Source: Janibacter sp. HTCC2649 (GTDB lineage: Bacteria > Actinomycetota > Actinomycetes > Actinomycetales > Dermatophilaceae). From it: a DNA stretch of 64,000 nucleotides. A program made the position numbers and the translations under genes. A model generated the notes under the pieces. The model made no database searches. It was not told the origin of the DNA and was given only the letters and a program-made list of their open reading frames with translations. This document shows positions 16,668 to 25,595 of this stretch, piece by piece (positions within the stretch are counted from its first letter, which is position 1; each line of letters starts with the position of its first letter). Location: the NCBI RefSeq assembly GCF_000152705.1, contig NZ_CH672413.1, positions 2,794,139 through 2,858,138 on the forward strand, given 5' to 3'.

Positions 16668-18077
16668 TCAGCGGGTCTGGTAGACCGGCTGACTCTGCGG
16701 GTTGAGCTCGTTCATCTTCACGTCCGCAGCCTTCTTGAGGCTGGGGTCGGTGATCTTGAGGACGTCGAAGCCCTTGCCGAGGTCGGAGCTGTAGACGTGA
16801 CCGTTGTAGTAGTACGACGACCAGGTGCCGCCGCCACCTCCGCCGGCCCCACCGTTGGGGCCGCGCTCGAAGTAGCCGATCTCGCGCGGGTTCTCGGAGT
16901 CGGTGAAGTCCCAGAAGGACGTCCCACCCATGTACCAGGACTGGACCATGACGTCACGTCCGTTGACGGGGATGAGCGAGCCGTTGTGAGCGACGCAGTT
17001 CTCGCTGTCGAACTGGTGGCGCTGGATCTTGTAGTACGACTTGAAGGTCAGCTGGTTGTCGGACGACAGGTCGAAGATCGCGTTCGCGCCACGGTTGGGG
17101 CCGACCGTCGTGTTGCAGGTCGCCCGACCGCCGCCGCCGAGCTCGTCGGTGAAGACGACCTTGGTGCCCTTGTTGTTGAACGTCGCCGAGTGCCAGAACG
17201 CGAAGTTCGTCGTGTCCTGAACGGTCTCGATCACCTTGGGCGCAACCGGGTTGGAGATGTCGAAGATGACACCGTCACCCATGCAGGCACCGGCCGCGAT
17301 CTTCTTGGACGGGTAGGCCGTGATGTCGTGGCAGCCGGTCGTCGCCGAGTAGCTGTCACCGGACGGCTGCGTGCCGCCGGGGTTGCCACCATCGGGGAAG
17401 AGGTTGGGCTCGGCCACGACCTTGGCGGCGGTGGGGTTGGCCTTGGGGACCTCGATGATGCTGATCGAGTCGTGCGGCGGCTGGCAGTCGGGGTACTCCG
17501 CGCGCGGGGAGTAGGAGGACACGTAGATGTAGTCGGTGTCCTTCCCTCCGGGGACGAGCGTGTTGGTGTGCGATCCGCACGATGTCTCGACCGCCTTGAG
17601 GTACTTCGGGTTCGTCGGGTCGGACACGTCAAAGATCTTGATGCCCTCCCAGGACGCCTTCTCCGTCACCGGCGCCGCCGTCGAGGCGCACGACGTGTCG
17701 CTGCGTGAGGAGTCGGTCGACAGGTAGAGCAGATTGCCCGAGATGGTGATGTCGTTCTGCGAACCGGGGCAGCTCACGGTCGCCAGCTTCGTCGGCGAGG
17801 CGGGCTTGGTGACGTCGTAGATGACGAAGCCGTTGTAGTTGCCGACGAAGGCCTTGTTGCCCGAGAAGGCGATGTCGGAGCCGGTGGCACCAGCCAGTGG
17901 CCCGGCATGGGGGGTGTTGAACAGGTGCTGGACGTTGGCGCTGCGGCCGATCTGGTCGGCGGCCAGCTGCGTGCCGGACAGACCGACACCATCTCCGGCC
18001 TGGGCCACGGCAGCGCCGGTGCCCGTCGCGGCGAGGGCGGCGACGGCCGCCACCCCCAGGGAGCGCAGGATCCTCAT
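16668..18077 (-). CDS. secreted LVIVD-repeat/beta-propeller protein
   Basis: A 469-aa exported protein. Residues ~1-26 form a signal peptide (MRILRSLGVAAVAALAATGT, cut near AQAG). The mature part is a series of blade-like repeats of the LVIVD type: VYNYNGFVIYDVTKPASP-like units recur (e.g. GIKIFDVSDPTNPKYLKAVE, GVIFDISNPVAPKVIETV, GTSFWDFTDSENPREIGYF), each a propeller strand pair. Several Cys suggest disulfides. No catalytic motif is seen; function unknown. Start at ATG 18077 is fixed by a perfect ggaggaggaatc RBS. Divergent from the DUF305 lipoprotein gene, with which it shares a 175-bp promoter region. Confidence 0.78.
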   Translation of the reverse strand: MRILRSLGVAAVAALAATGTGAAVAQAGDGVGLSGTQLAADQIGRSANVQHLFNTPHAGPLAGATGSDIAFSGNKAFVGNYNGFVIYDVTKPASPTKLATVSCPGSQNDITISGNLLYLSTDSSRSDTSCASTAAPVTEKASWEGIKIFDVSDPTNPKYLKAVETSCGSHTNTLVPGGKDTDYIYVSSYSPRAEYPDCQPPHDSISIIEVPKANPTAAKVVAEPNLFPDGGNPGGTQPSGDSYSATTGCHDITAYPSKKIAAGACMGDGVIFDISNPVAPKVIETVQDTTNFAFWHSATFNNKGTKVVFTDELGGGGRATCNTTVGPNRGANAIFDLSSDNQLTFKSYYKIQRHQFDSENCVAHNGSLIPVNGRDVMVQSWYMGGTSFWDFTDSENPREIGYFERGPNGGAGGGGGGTWSSYYYNGHVYSSDLGKGFDVLKITDPSLKKAADVKMNELNPQSQPVYQTR

Positions 18078-18252
18078 GATTCCTCCTCCATGACGCAACC
18101 CCCGCGGCTGCGTCCAAGTGAATGTGCGGTGCCGACAACCCTTGCGCATAAGTTCCGAAGGTGGGGTAAAGGTTTGGTAAGAAGTGCCTACTCACGAGTT
18201 CTGTCCGATGGCAGGACAGCAGCATTCACGAGACGCAACTACAGTGCGGCAC

Positions 18253-18933
18253 ATGGCTTTTCGTCCCCACCCCCGTCATGTCGCCACCGTCGCGGTCGTT
18301 CTCGCGCTCGGGCTGAGCGGGTGCAGCGGGGGCGATGAACCCCTTCCGGCTCAGACCGGGCCCACCGCGAGCGGACCCGTGATCCAGCCCGGCAATCCCG
18401 GTGAACCCAACGCCACCCTGACCGGCACCGCGGCCGCGCCGGTGCGGACGCCGACCACCCGCCCGGGTGACGCGAAGTTCTATCAGGACATGATCGTCCA
18501 CCACGCGCAGGCGATCGTCATGGTCGAGACGGTGTTGCCGCGCCTGTCCGATCCACAGGTGAAGGCGCTGGCCGACCGCATGGCCGCCGAGCAGAAGCCC
18601 GAGATCCTGGCCATGAAGACCTGGCTCGAGACGAACAAGCAAGAGGTCCCGCCCCAGGCCACCAACCCCCGGCTCGGTGACCACGACCATGGCGGTATGC
18701 CGGGCATGGCCTCCCCGGCCCAGCTGACTGCTCTCGGCAAGGCCTCCGGGGTGGAGGCCGACCGGTTGTTCCTCACCCTCATGACCGCGCACCACCAGGG
18801 CGCTCTCACGATGGTCGGTGAGCACGGCAAGGCTGCGTCGGACGAGTTCGTCAGCGAGATGGCCGACGACATCAACGTGAGTCAGTCCAAGCAGATCCAA
18901 CAGATGCAGACGATGCTCGCCCGCCTCAGCTGA
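18253..18933 (+). CDS. DUF305 lipoprotein
   Basis: A 226-aa lipoprotein: signal peptide with lipobox LSGC, a Pro/Thr linker (residues ~30-75), then two DUF305 halves of ferritin-like helices. Each half has a His-rich motif: DMIVHHAQAIVMVE and MTAHHQGALTMVGEH, plus DHDHGGMPGM between. These His/Met-rich motifs suggest metal binding, and DUF305 genes often lie with copper-resistance genes, but the family's function is not settled. The ATG at 18253 is chosen because the signal peptide starts there. Confidence 0.85.
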   Translation: MAFRPHPRHVATVAVVLALGLSGCSGGDEPLPAQTGPTASGPVIQPGNPGEPNATLTGTAAAPVRTPTTRPGDAKFYQDMIVHHAQAIVMVETVLPRLSDPQVKALADRMAAEQKPEILAMKTWLETNKQEVPPQATNPRLGDHDHGGMPGMASPAQLTALGKASGVEADRLFLTLMTAHHQGALTMVGEHGKAASDEFVSEMADDINVSQSKQIQQMQTMLARLS

Positions 18934-18960
18934 CGCGAATACGGCTGCGGGACAACGCAA

Positions 18961-19003
18961 AGGCGGGGTATGCCGGGAACGTGCGTTCCGGCATACCCCG
19001 CCT
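18961..19003. terminator. bidirectional terminator with GGCATAC arms
   Basis: A perfect 16-bp stem (18961-18976 with 18988-19003), 11-nt loop, between the convergent DUF305 and clpC genes. Both arms contain the heptamer: aggcggggtatgccgg and ccggcataccccgcct. Confidence 0.85.
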
Positions 19004-19031
19004 GTGTCGTCTGGCTGGGTGAGACCTGTGG

Positions 19032-21578
19032 CTACTCGCCGGAGGCGGCTGAGGGCTCACTGCCGACGGAACCACTGGTGGCAGCAGCGACGACGGGGAC
19101 GTCGACGATCTCGGCCTTGCGGGCACCCGCGAAGGTGAACGTGTCGTCCTTGCCCTCGCCGGTCGCGTCGACCGCGACGATCTCGCCGGCCTTGAGCTCG
19201 CCGAACAGGATCTTCTCGGACAGCACGTCCTCGATCTCGCGCTGGATGGTGCGACGCAACGGTCGCGCACCGAGCACGGGGTCGTAGCCGCGCTTGGCAA
19301 GCAGCGTCTTGGCCGCGGGCGTGAGCTCCATGCCCATGTCCTTGTCCTTGAGGCGCTTGTCGAGCTTGGCGATCTCGAGGTCGACGATCTGGATGATCTC
19401 GTCCTGCGTGAGCTGCGGGAAGACGATCGTGTCGTCGACGCGGTTGAGGAACTCGGGGCGGAAGTGCTGCTTGAGCTCGTCCACCACCTTGGCCTTCATC
19501 CGGTCGTAGTCCGAGCGCGTCTCCGGGCCGGCCGAGAAGCCGAGGGAGGCCTTGGAGATGTCACGCGTACCGAGGTTGGTCGTCATGATGATGACGGTGT
19601 TCTTGAAGTCGACGACCCGACCCTGGGAGTCGGTGAGGCGACCGTCCTCGAGAACCTGCAACAGGGAGTTGAAGATCTCGGGGTGGGCCTTCTCGACCTC
19701 GTCGAACAGGACGACCGAGAACGGCTTGCGCCGGACCTTCTCGGTGAGCTGGCCACCCTCTTCGTAGCCGACGTAGCCGGGAGGTGAACCGAAAAGCCTT
19801 GAGACAGTGTGCTTTTCGGAGTACTCCGACATGTCGAGCTGGATGAGGCTGTCCTCGTCACCGAAGAGGAAGGCCGCGAGCGTCTTGGCGAGCTCGGTCT
19901 TACCCACACCGGTCGGGCCGGCGAAGATGAACGAGCCACCGGGACGACGCGGGTCCTTCAGGCCGGCGCGCGTGCGACGGATCGCCTGCGAGAGAGCCTT
20001 GATGGCGTCGTCCATGCCGACGACGCGCTTGTGCAGCTCGTCCTCCATGTGGAGCAGTCGGCTCGACTCCTCCTCGGTCAGCTTGAAGACCGGGATGCCG
20101 GTGCTCGCCGCCAGAACCTCGGCGATGAGCTCCTCGTCGACCTCGGCGACGACGTCGAGGTCACCGCTCTTCCACTCCGTCTCGCGCTGGGACTTCTCGT
20201 TGCGCAGGTTCTTCTCGTCGTCGCGCAGACGCGCGGCCTTCTCGAAGTCCTGCCCGTCGATCGCCGACTCCTTCTCGCGCACGACGGCCTGGATCTTCTC
20301 GTCGAACTCGCGCAGGTCCGGCGGTGCGGTCATGCGACGGATGCGCAATCGGGCGCCGGCCTCGTCGATGAGGTCGATGGCCTTGTCCGGCAGGAAGCGG
20401 TCGTTGATGTAGCGGTCGGCCATGTTGGCGGCCGCGACGAGCGCACTGTCGGTGATCGAGACGCGGTGGTGCGCCTCGTAGCGGTCGCGCAGACCCTTGA
20501 GGATCTCGATGGTGTGGGCCAGCGTCGGCTCGGCCACCTGGATCGGCTGGAAGCGGCGCTCGAGGGCGGCGTCCTTCTCGATGTGCTTGCGGTACTCGTC
20601 CAGGGTCGTCGCACCGACGACCTGGAGCTCGCCACGAGCCAGCATCGGCTTGAGGATGGACGCAGCGTCGATCGCGCCTTCGGCCGCACCGGCACCGACG
20701 AGGGTGTGGATCTCGTCGATGAACAGCACGATGTCGCCGCGGGTGCGGATCTCCTTGAGGACCTTCTTGAGGCGCTCCTCGAAGTCACCGCGGTAGCGGC
20801 TGCCGGCCACGAGCGCGCCGAGGTCGAGCGTGTAGAGCTGCTTGTCCTTGAGCGTCTCGGGAACCTCGCCGCGCACGATGTCCTGGGCGAGGCCCTCGAC
20901 GACGGCGGTCTTGCCGACGCCGGGCTCACCGATGAGCACCGGGTTGTTCTTGGTGCGTCGGGACAGCACCTGCATGACCCGCTCGATCTCCTTCTCACGC
21001 CCGATGACCGGGTCGAGCTTGCCCTCGCGGGCAGCCACGGTGAGGTTGCGACCGAACTGGTCGAGCACGAGCGAACCGGCGGGGGTGCCCTCGGCGGGGC
21101 CGCCCTGACCGACTCCGGCCGCGGCGCCCTCCTTGCCACCCTGGTAGCCCGAGATGAGCTGGATGACCTGCTGGCGAACGCGACCGAGGTCGGCGCCGAG
21201 CTTGACGAGGACCTGGGCGGCAACGCCCTCGCCCTCGCGGATGAGGCCGAGCAGGATGTGCTCGGTGCCGATGTAGTTGTGGCCGAGCTGAAGGGCCTCG
21301 CGCAGCGAGAGCTCGAGAACCTTCTTGGCGCGGGGCGTGAACGGGATGTGACCGGTCGGGGCCTGCTGGCCCTGGCCGATGATCTCCTGCACCTGCTCGC
21401 GAACGGCGTCGAGAGAGATCCCCAGGCTCTCGAGGGCCTTGCTGGCAACACCCTCACCCTCGTGGATGAGGCCGAGCAGGATGTGCTCGGTGCCGATGTA
21501 GTTGTGGTTGAGGAGGCGCGCCTCTTCCTGGGCGAGGACGACCACCCGGCGGGCGCGGTCTGTGAACCGTTCGAACAT
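19032..21578 (-). CDS. clpC: Clp protease ATPase ClpC
   Basis: An 848-aa Hsp100 unfoldase. Two Clp_N repeats (residues ~1-145), AAA+ domain 1 with Walker [16 protein letters not shown], a coiled-coil/UVR middle region (~420-480), AAA+ domain 2 with Walker [15 protein letters not shown], and a ClpP-binding loop region. It feeds proteins into ClpP1P2 and is essential in many actinobacteria. The start is [20 protein letters not shown], the invariant ClpC N-terminus. Arginine-phosphate/adaptor sites are not discernible. The 209-bp upstream gap holds a ClgR-type site. Confidence 0.97.
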   Translation of the reverse strand: MFERFTDRARRVVVLAQEEARLLNHNYIGTEHILLGLIHEGEGVASKALESLGISLDAVREQVQEIIGQGQQAPTGHIPFTPRAKKVLELSLREALQLGHNYIGTEHILLGLIREGEGVAAQVLVKLGADLGRVRQQVIQLISGYQGGKEGAAAGVGQGGPAEGTPAGSLVLDQFGRNLTVAAREGKLDPVIGREKEIERVMQVLSRRTKNNPVLIGEPGVGKTAVVEGLAQDIVRGEVPETLKDKQLYTLDLGALVAGSRYRGDFEERLKKVLKEIRTRGDIVLFIDEIHTLVGAGAAEGAIDAASILKPMLARGELQVVGATTLDEYRKHIEKDAALERRFQPIQVAEPTLAHTIEILKGLRDRYEAHHRVSITDSALVAAANMADRYINDRFLPDKAIDLIDEAGARLRIRRMTAPPDLREFDEKIQAVVREKESAIDGQDFEKAARLRDDEKNLRNEKSQRETEWKSGDLDVVAEVDEELIAEVLAASTGIPVFKLTEEESSRLLHMEDELHKRVVGMDDAIKALSQAIRRTRAGLKDPRRPGGSFIFAGPTGVGKTELAKTLAAFLFGDEDSLIQLDMSEYSEKHTVSRLFGSPPGYVGYEEGGQLTEKVRRKPFSVVLFDEVEKAHPEIFNSLLQVLEDGRLTDSQGRVVDFKNTVIIMTTNLGTRDISKASLGFSAGPETRSDYDRMKAKVVDELKQHFRPEFLNRVDDTIVFPQLTQDEIIQIVDLEIAKLDKRLKDKDMGMELTPAAKTLLAKRGYDPVLGARPLRRTIQREIEDVLSEKILFGELKAGEIVAVDATGEGKDDTFTFAGARKAEIVDVPVVAAATSGSVGSEPSAASGE

Positions 21579-21684
21579 GGTGCTGGCTCCTGACTATTCG
21601 AGTCACCTCGATGCTATCCCCGCTCCCTGTATGCCGTGGTGGCCTGTTCACATGGACCGTCACGAAATGAGGAAGGGCGAGGTG

Positions 21685-21761
21685 TGTCAAGGCGTCCAAC
21701 GCGGCATACGCGCGCGGTGTTCCTTGACGTGAGCGCAGCCGACTCATGTTCGCTCAGGGCG
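21685..21761 (-). promoter_or_regulatory. clpC upstream region: -35 candidate and ClgR-like site
   Basis: CGCTCAGGGCG (21751-21761) fits the actinobacterial ClgR consensus as I recall it (CGC-Y-N-A-N-R-GCG); ClgR activates clpC and clpP genes under protein stress. On the minus strand TTGACA (complement of 21685-21690) lies closer to the gene and could be a -35 box; no convincing -10 was found. The stretch also holds heptamers at 21628 and 21684. Confidence 0.4.
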
Positions 21762-21787
21762 GACTTTTTGCCGGGTATGCCGGGTGC

Positions 21788-22525
21788 TCAGCTGTCGGCG
21801 CCGGTCCGCTCACCCTTGAGGATCCGCAGGGTCTCCTTGCTGTCCTTGGACGCCATCACGGTGACCACGTCGCCCTTGGCCAGGGTGGACACCTTGTTCT
21901 TGAGGCGATCACGGCTGTCGGCACCGATCGTGTAGGTCGCGGTGAAGCCGTCCGTGCTCTTCACGGTGAGCTTGTCGGCGGTCACCTCCGTCACTTCGCC
22001 TCGCTGGAAGAGGATCGCCGTCGTGGCCGTGCCTTCGCCGGGGATCACGGCCTCACCGTGCAGCGAGCCACCGGCCCCGGGGAGCCCCAGGTTGGGGAGG
22101 TCGCCCGCGCCCGGCGGTGCCTGACGTGGTGCCTGGTCGCGCGGGAGCTGCTCGGGCCCCCGCTGGCCGGGTCCCATCTGGTCGGGCATGGGCATCTGAC
22201 GCGAGTCCCCGGCCCAGGGCCCACGGCGCTCGTCGCCGAAGTGGCGGGCGAAGGCGCCGATCACGAGGCCCACCGACAGCACGGCGATCAGGCCCAGGCT
22301 CGCGCCCGCAACGATGACGGCGAGCTTGCCGCCAGTGGTCGACATGGCCTCGCCCCAGAGCGAGCGTCGAGCTGCAGCTGGAACCGCGCCTGCCCACTGC
22401 TGCGTCGGTACGGGTCCCTGGGGAGGGGCCGCCGGAGTGGCTGGCGCTGGCGAGATCGACTGCTCAGGGCTGGGTGGGGTCTGCGGGCTCGCTGGGGTGC
22501 CCGGTTCGTCAGGGGTCTGGCTCAT
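21788..22525 (-). CDS. Pro-rich single-pass membrane protein with C-terminal beta domain
   Basis: A 245-aa protein: a Pro/Gln-rich cytoplasmic N-terminus (~1-65), one membrane segment (GKLAVIVAGASLGLIAVLSVGLVIGAF, ~65-92, quoted in part), a Pro/Gly/Met/Gln-rich linker, and a beta-rich C-terminal domain of ~80 residues (VTEVTADKLTVKSTDGFTATY) like the DUF5666/OB-type domains. Such proteins are common beside actinobacterial housekeeping genes; no function is established. It is divergent from the TetR gene across 222 bp. Confidence 0.7.
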   Translation of the reverse strand: MSQTPDEPGTPASPQTPPSPEQSISPAPATPAAPPQGPVPTQQWAGAVPAAARRSLWGEAMSTTGGKLAVIVAGASLGLIAVLSVGLVIGAFARHFGDERRGPWAGDSRQMPMPDQMGPGQRGPEQLPRDQAPRQAPPGAGDLPNLGLPGAGGSLHGEAVIPGEGTATTAILFQRGEVTEVTADKLTVKSTDGFTATYTIGADSRDRLKNKVSTLAKGDVVTVMASKDSKETLRILKGERTGADS

Positions 22526-22747
22526 GGAAGGTCCTTCCGCTCGGGGTCAGGATGGCCCTGCAACCTGTGACTCCGCCGAAAGTTCCCTCCGAAAGGGATG
22601 CGCGGGACCACGGCTTTGCCATCCCGATGGATGGCTGTCGAGGGGCCAGCACCCGAGTACCCTTGCCGCCAAGAGTGACCGAGGCGCGCGAGGTCATGAC
22701 CCAGTGCCAACACGTCCGGTGGACCACTCTGATGGAGGAATTCGGCG

Positions 22748-23491
22748 ATGGTGAGTGAGCAAGGGTCTGCTCCTGCCGGGGTCGCCAGACGCGAACGACA
22801 GCGACTCAGGGTCCTTGAGGAGATCAAAGCGGCCGCTTTCGGCGAGCTGCGCGAGCGTGGGACCGCAGGCGTCACCATGCGAGCAGTGGCCCGGGCCATC
22901 GAGATCACCCCGTCCGGGCTCTATCGCTACGTCGACGGCCACGACGCCCTGCTCGGACTGCTGGCCTCCGATGCGTTGGGAGATCTCGCGGACCGGATCG
23001 AGTCGGCACAGGCCGGTGTCGCGCAGGACACCCATGCCACGCGGTGGTTCGTCGGTTGCCTTGCCATGCGCCAGTGGTCGCTGGAACACCCGGCCGAGTA
23101 CGGCCTCATCTTCGACACGGAGGCGACTCGGGGACGACCCAGGATTGTTGCCCAGAGCGGCAACCGAGCCTTCCTCGCCTTCCGCAGCGTCTGTGCCGAC
23201 GCGCTCGCGGATCGTGAGATCGAGCCAGACCGGACCTTGCTCGGCGAGCTGGGAACGAGGGTGGGGGACGACCCGGTCAGTGCCGCCGACCTGCTGGCAG
23301 CGACCGGCATCGCCTGCCTCGTGGGCCACTTGTCGATCGAGATCGGTGGTCGGATCGGTTCACCGCTGACCACGCAGGAGCGGTATCCGATCTTCGTGCG
23401 CGCGGTGATGCGACTCCTGGGCTTCACTGCCGAGGAACTCCCGGACGTGAATCCACCCAGGGGTGAATCGCAACACGTTCGTGGCTTATAG
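22748..23491 (+). CDS. TetR-family transcriptional regulator
   Basis: A 247-aa TetR protein. The N-terminal HTH is GTAGVTMRAVARAIEITPSG followed by LYRYVDGHDALLGLLA; the C-terminal ligand domain resembles the WHG type (MRQWSLEHPAEYGLIFD). ATG at 22748 follows gatggagg. It is first in a same-strand run that leads to a GT2 synthase, a small membrane protein and a polysaccharide deacetylase, so it may control them, as TetR-family IcaR controls icaADBC in staphylococci (inference). Ligand unknown. Confidence 0.85.
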   Translation: MVSEQGSAPAGVARRERQRLRVLEEIKAAAFGELRERGTAGVTMRAVARAIEITPSGLYRYVDGHDALLGLLASDALGDLADRIESAQAGVAQDTHATRWFVGCLAMRQWSLEHPAEYGLIFDTEATRGRPRIVAQSGNRAFLAFRSVCADALADREIEPDRTLLGELGTRVGDDPVSAADLLAATGIACLVGHLSIEIGGRIGSPLTTQERYPIFVRAVMRLLGFTAEELPDVNPPRGESQHVRGL

Positions 23492-23583
23492 CCGACCGCT
23501 TTACGCCTGTCTAGATACTCACCAGTAAAAGTTTCTCCATTTTTCAACGATGACGACCGTTCTTGGGTACCGTCGAGAACGAG

Positions 23584-24135
23584 ATGGGGGAACGAACCGT
23601 AGACGCGACCACGCCCGACTCCCGTATGAGGGAGGTCGGCGAGCTTGCTGGTCCCCTCGACGCGGACACGGCCCTGCGCGAGCTGACGCAGGCCGCGCTG
23701 TTCGAGCGCCAGGTCGTGCGGCTCGTCCAGGAGGTGCTCAACACTCTCGACGGCATGCTCGACGCACCGATCGAGGCGCGGCTGACCGTCGTGGCAGACC
23801 GTGCGTCGGAGTGTGTGGGTGCTGCGGCGTCGTCGGTCAGGCGAGTGCGCGATGAGACGCTGCGGCCCTGTGTCGCTGAGGCGGCCGAAGGCTCCGCATT
23901 TCGGGTGACTCTCGCCACAGGCGACCCCGTCGAGCGGGCCGCTCTCCGTGCCACCGGTTTCACCAGCGCTGTGGTGGCCGGCGGCTACGACCCGGACGCA
24001 CGCCAATGGTTGGTCGAACTCTTCGGCGATGAATTCTCTTGCGAGACACCGCTTTTCACGGCAATCCTGTTCGCCCTCACGCAGGCCGCCCTCGGTTTCC
24101 CCCGGGCCGTCGCGCCCGCTCGCTCAATGGCCTGA
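23584..24135 (+). CDS. protein of unknown function
   Basis: A 183-aa soluble protein that I do not recognise. An N-terminal helical stretch (ELTQAALFERQVVRLVQEVL) could be a coiled coil, followed by an alpha/beta region (EARLTVVADRASECVGAAAS ... FRVTLATGDPVERAAL) that might be a GAF-like fold, though no signature is present. No signal peptide or membrane segment. Start at ATG 23584; a TTG 21 bp upstream is possible. It lies between the TetR gene and the GT2 gene on the same strand, so a regulatory or sensing part in that cluster is possible. Confidence 0.5.
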   Translation: MGERTVDATTPDSRMREVGELAGPLDADTALRELTQAALFERQVVRLVQEVLNTLDGMLDAPIEARLTVVADRASECVGAAASSVRRVRDETLRPCVAEAAEGSAFRVTLATGDPVERAALRATGFTSAVVAGGYDPDARQWLVELFGDEFSCETPLFTAILFALTQAALGFPRAVAPARSMA

Positions 24136-24228
24136 GTGCTCCACCGACTGGTCGCGGGGCGAGGTCAACCCACACCTGGTTGATTTATCAACTTGACGCG
24201 CCTTGTCGAATGCGAACACTGTTCTCAT

Positions 24229-25362
24229 ATGAGACACCCCTTAACTGTGGGTGGCGACGCAGCAGGTTCGGGGAATGACATCGTGCGACAGAGGGGTCGC
24301 TCGGACGATGGGCACGTAGTGGTCGCCTTCGTTCCGGCACACAACGAGGCAGACCAGATCCAGAGCACCATCGCCTCCCTCCAGTCCCAGACCAGGCCGC
24401 CCGAGCTCATCGTCGTGGCCGCCGACAACTGCACCGACAGCACGGTGGAGCTTGCGGCCATGCCCGGCGTCGTCGTCTTCGAGACCGTCGACAACGCCGC
24501 CCGCAAGGCCGGCGCCCTCAACCAGGCGTGGCAGAAGTTCGCGATCGGCTCCACCCACATCCTCACGATGGACGCCGACACCTCCCTGACGCCCAGCGCG
24601 ATCGAGAACATGCTGCACGCCTTCGCGTTCCGCACCCGAGTCGCGCGCCGCGGCCGCCCCTTGGGTGCTGCCTGCGCGCGCTACTGGGCCAAGGACGGCT
24701 CCGGCTTGGCCTGGAGGTTGCAGCGACTCGAGTACGCCCGCTACGACGACTCCCGCGAGATGCGCGGCTGGGCCGTCCAGGTCGCCTCGGGTGCCGCCAC
24801 GCTCTACCGGTCCGACGCCCTCGACGACGTCGTGCGCGACAGCGAGCGCGATGTCCCGTGGGACAGCGCCAGCCTCATCGAGGACTACGGACTCACCCTC
24901 GACCTCAAGACCGCCGGGTATGCCGTGAGCGCGGCACCGGGTGCCCAGGTCCTCACGGACACACCGGCCACCTTCGGTGACCTCTGGCAGCAGCGTCTTC
25001 GCTGGGGCCGGGGCGGCATCGACGAGTGCCGCAAGCGCGGGTGGATCCCGGCAACGCGACGGGACATCGCGGCATACGGACTCTTTGGTCTGTCGTCGTT
25101 CATGCGGTTGCTCTGGGTCTTCTATGTCATCGCGCTGTTCAAGCTCGGCATGGGACTCACGTATTCACTCATCGGGATGATACCGCTCGTGCTCATGTGG
25201 CTCGACCGCGTCACCTCGGCCTGGCGGGTGCCCGGACGCACCTGGCAGGACGTCACTCTCAGCGCGACCATGCTCGTCGAGGACTTCTACGGACTGTTCC
25301 TCGAGGCCTGCACGGCGACCGCGTTGGTCCACAGCGTTCGACGCACATCACAGGCTTGGTAG
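24229..25362 (+). CDS. family 2 processive glycosyltransferase (IcaA/PgaC/NodC-like)
   Basis: A 377-aa membrane-bound GT2. The GT-A fold has the nucleotide-binding VAFVPAHNEADQ, the DxD motif MDADTSL, the acceptor-site Asp in IEDYGLTLDL, and the processivity motif QQRLRW, the D,D,D,QxxRW pattern of cellulose, chitin, hyaluronan and poly-GlcNAc synthases. Three C-terminal hydrophobic segments follow (LFGLSSFMRLLWVFYVIALF onward); the N-terminal membrane pair of PgaC is absent. The start is uncertain: ATG 24229, TTG 24193 and GTG 24283 are all in frame. It is followed after 8 bp by a 74-aa membrane protein. The product polymer is unknown. Confidence 0.85.
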   Translation: MRHPLTVGGDAAGSGNDIVRQRGRSDDGHVVVAFVPAHNEADQIQSTIASLQSQTRPPELIVVAADNCTDSTVELAAMPGVVVFETVDNAARKAGALNQAWQKFAIGSTHILTMDADTSLTPSAIENMLHAFAFRTRVARRGRPLGAACARYWAKDGSGLAWRLQRLEYARYDDSREMRGWAVQVASGAATLYRSDALDDVVRDSERDVPWDSASLIEDYGLTLDLKTAGYAVSAAPGAQVLTDTPATFGDLWQQRLRWGRGGIDECRKRGWIPATRRDIAAYGLFGLSSFMRLLWVFYVIALFKLGMGLTYSLIGMIPLVLMWLDRVTSAWRVPGRTWQDVTLSATMLVEDFYGLFLEACTATALVHSVRRTSQAW

Positions 25363-25370
25363 GGGAAAGC

Positions 25371-25595
25371 ATGTACTTCAACAGTTCCGGCAGTCACACG
25401 ATGCAGGCGGCGACGTTGACGTCGGGGACGCTCGCGATGAGCGCCTTCGCTTTCGCGCACGCAGCACTGCTCTTCTTCGCGCTCGCGTTCGCCGGCTTCG
25501 TCGTCTTCCGCCTCGTGCGGCGTTCGCAGGTCGTCGGCACTCGCCGGCTCGCAGCGCGACGCTTGCCCGGTCGAGTTCTCGAGGAGGCCCGATGA
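25371..25595 (+). CDS. 74-aa single-pass membrane protein, IcaD/PgaD-like position
   Basis: A small protein with one membrane span (AFAFAHAALLFFALAFAGFV) and an Arg-rich C-terminal tail (RRSQVVGTRRLAARRLPG), so the tail faces the cytoplasm. It begins 8 bp after the GT2 stop and its stop overlaps the deacetylase start (ATGA), so all three are one translational unit. In ica/pga operons the polymerase also needs a small membrane partner (IcaD, PgaD). No sequence similarity to those is claimed; the match is in size, topology and position. Confidence 0.65.
   Translation: MYFNSSGSHTMQAATLTSGTLAMSAFAFAHAALLFFALAFAGFVVFRLVRRSQVVGTRRLAARRLPGRVLEEAR

Noticed and set aside
19809-21593. 594-codon open frame antisense to clpC
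   Set aside because: Exact shadow of a highly conserved gene; no RBS or recognisable domain.
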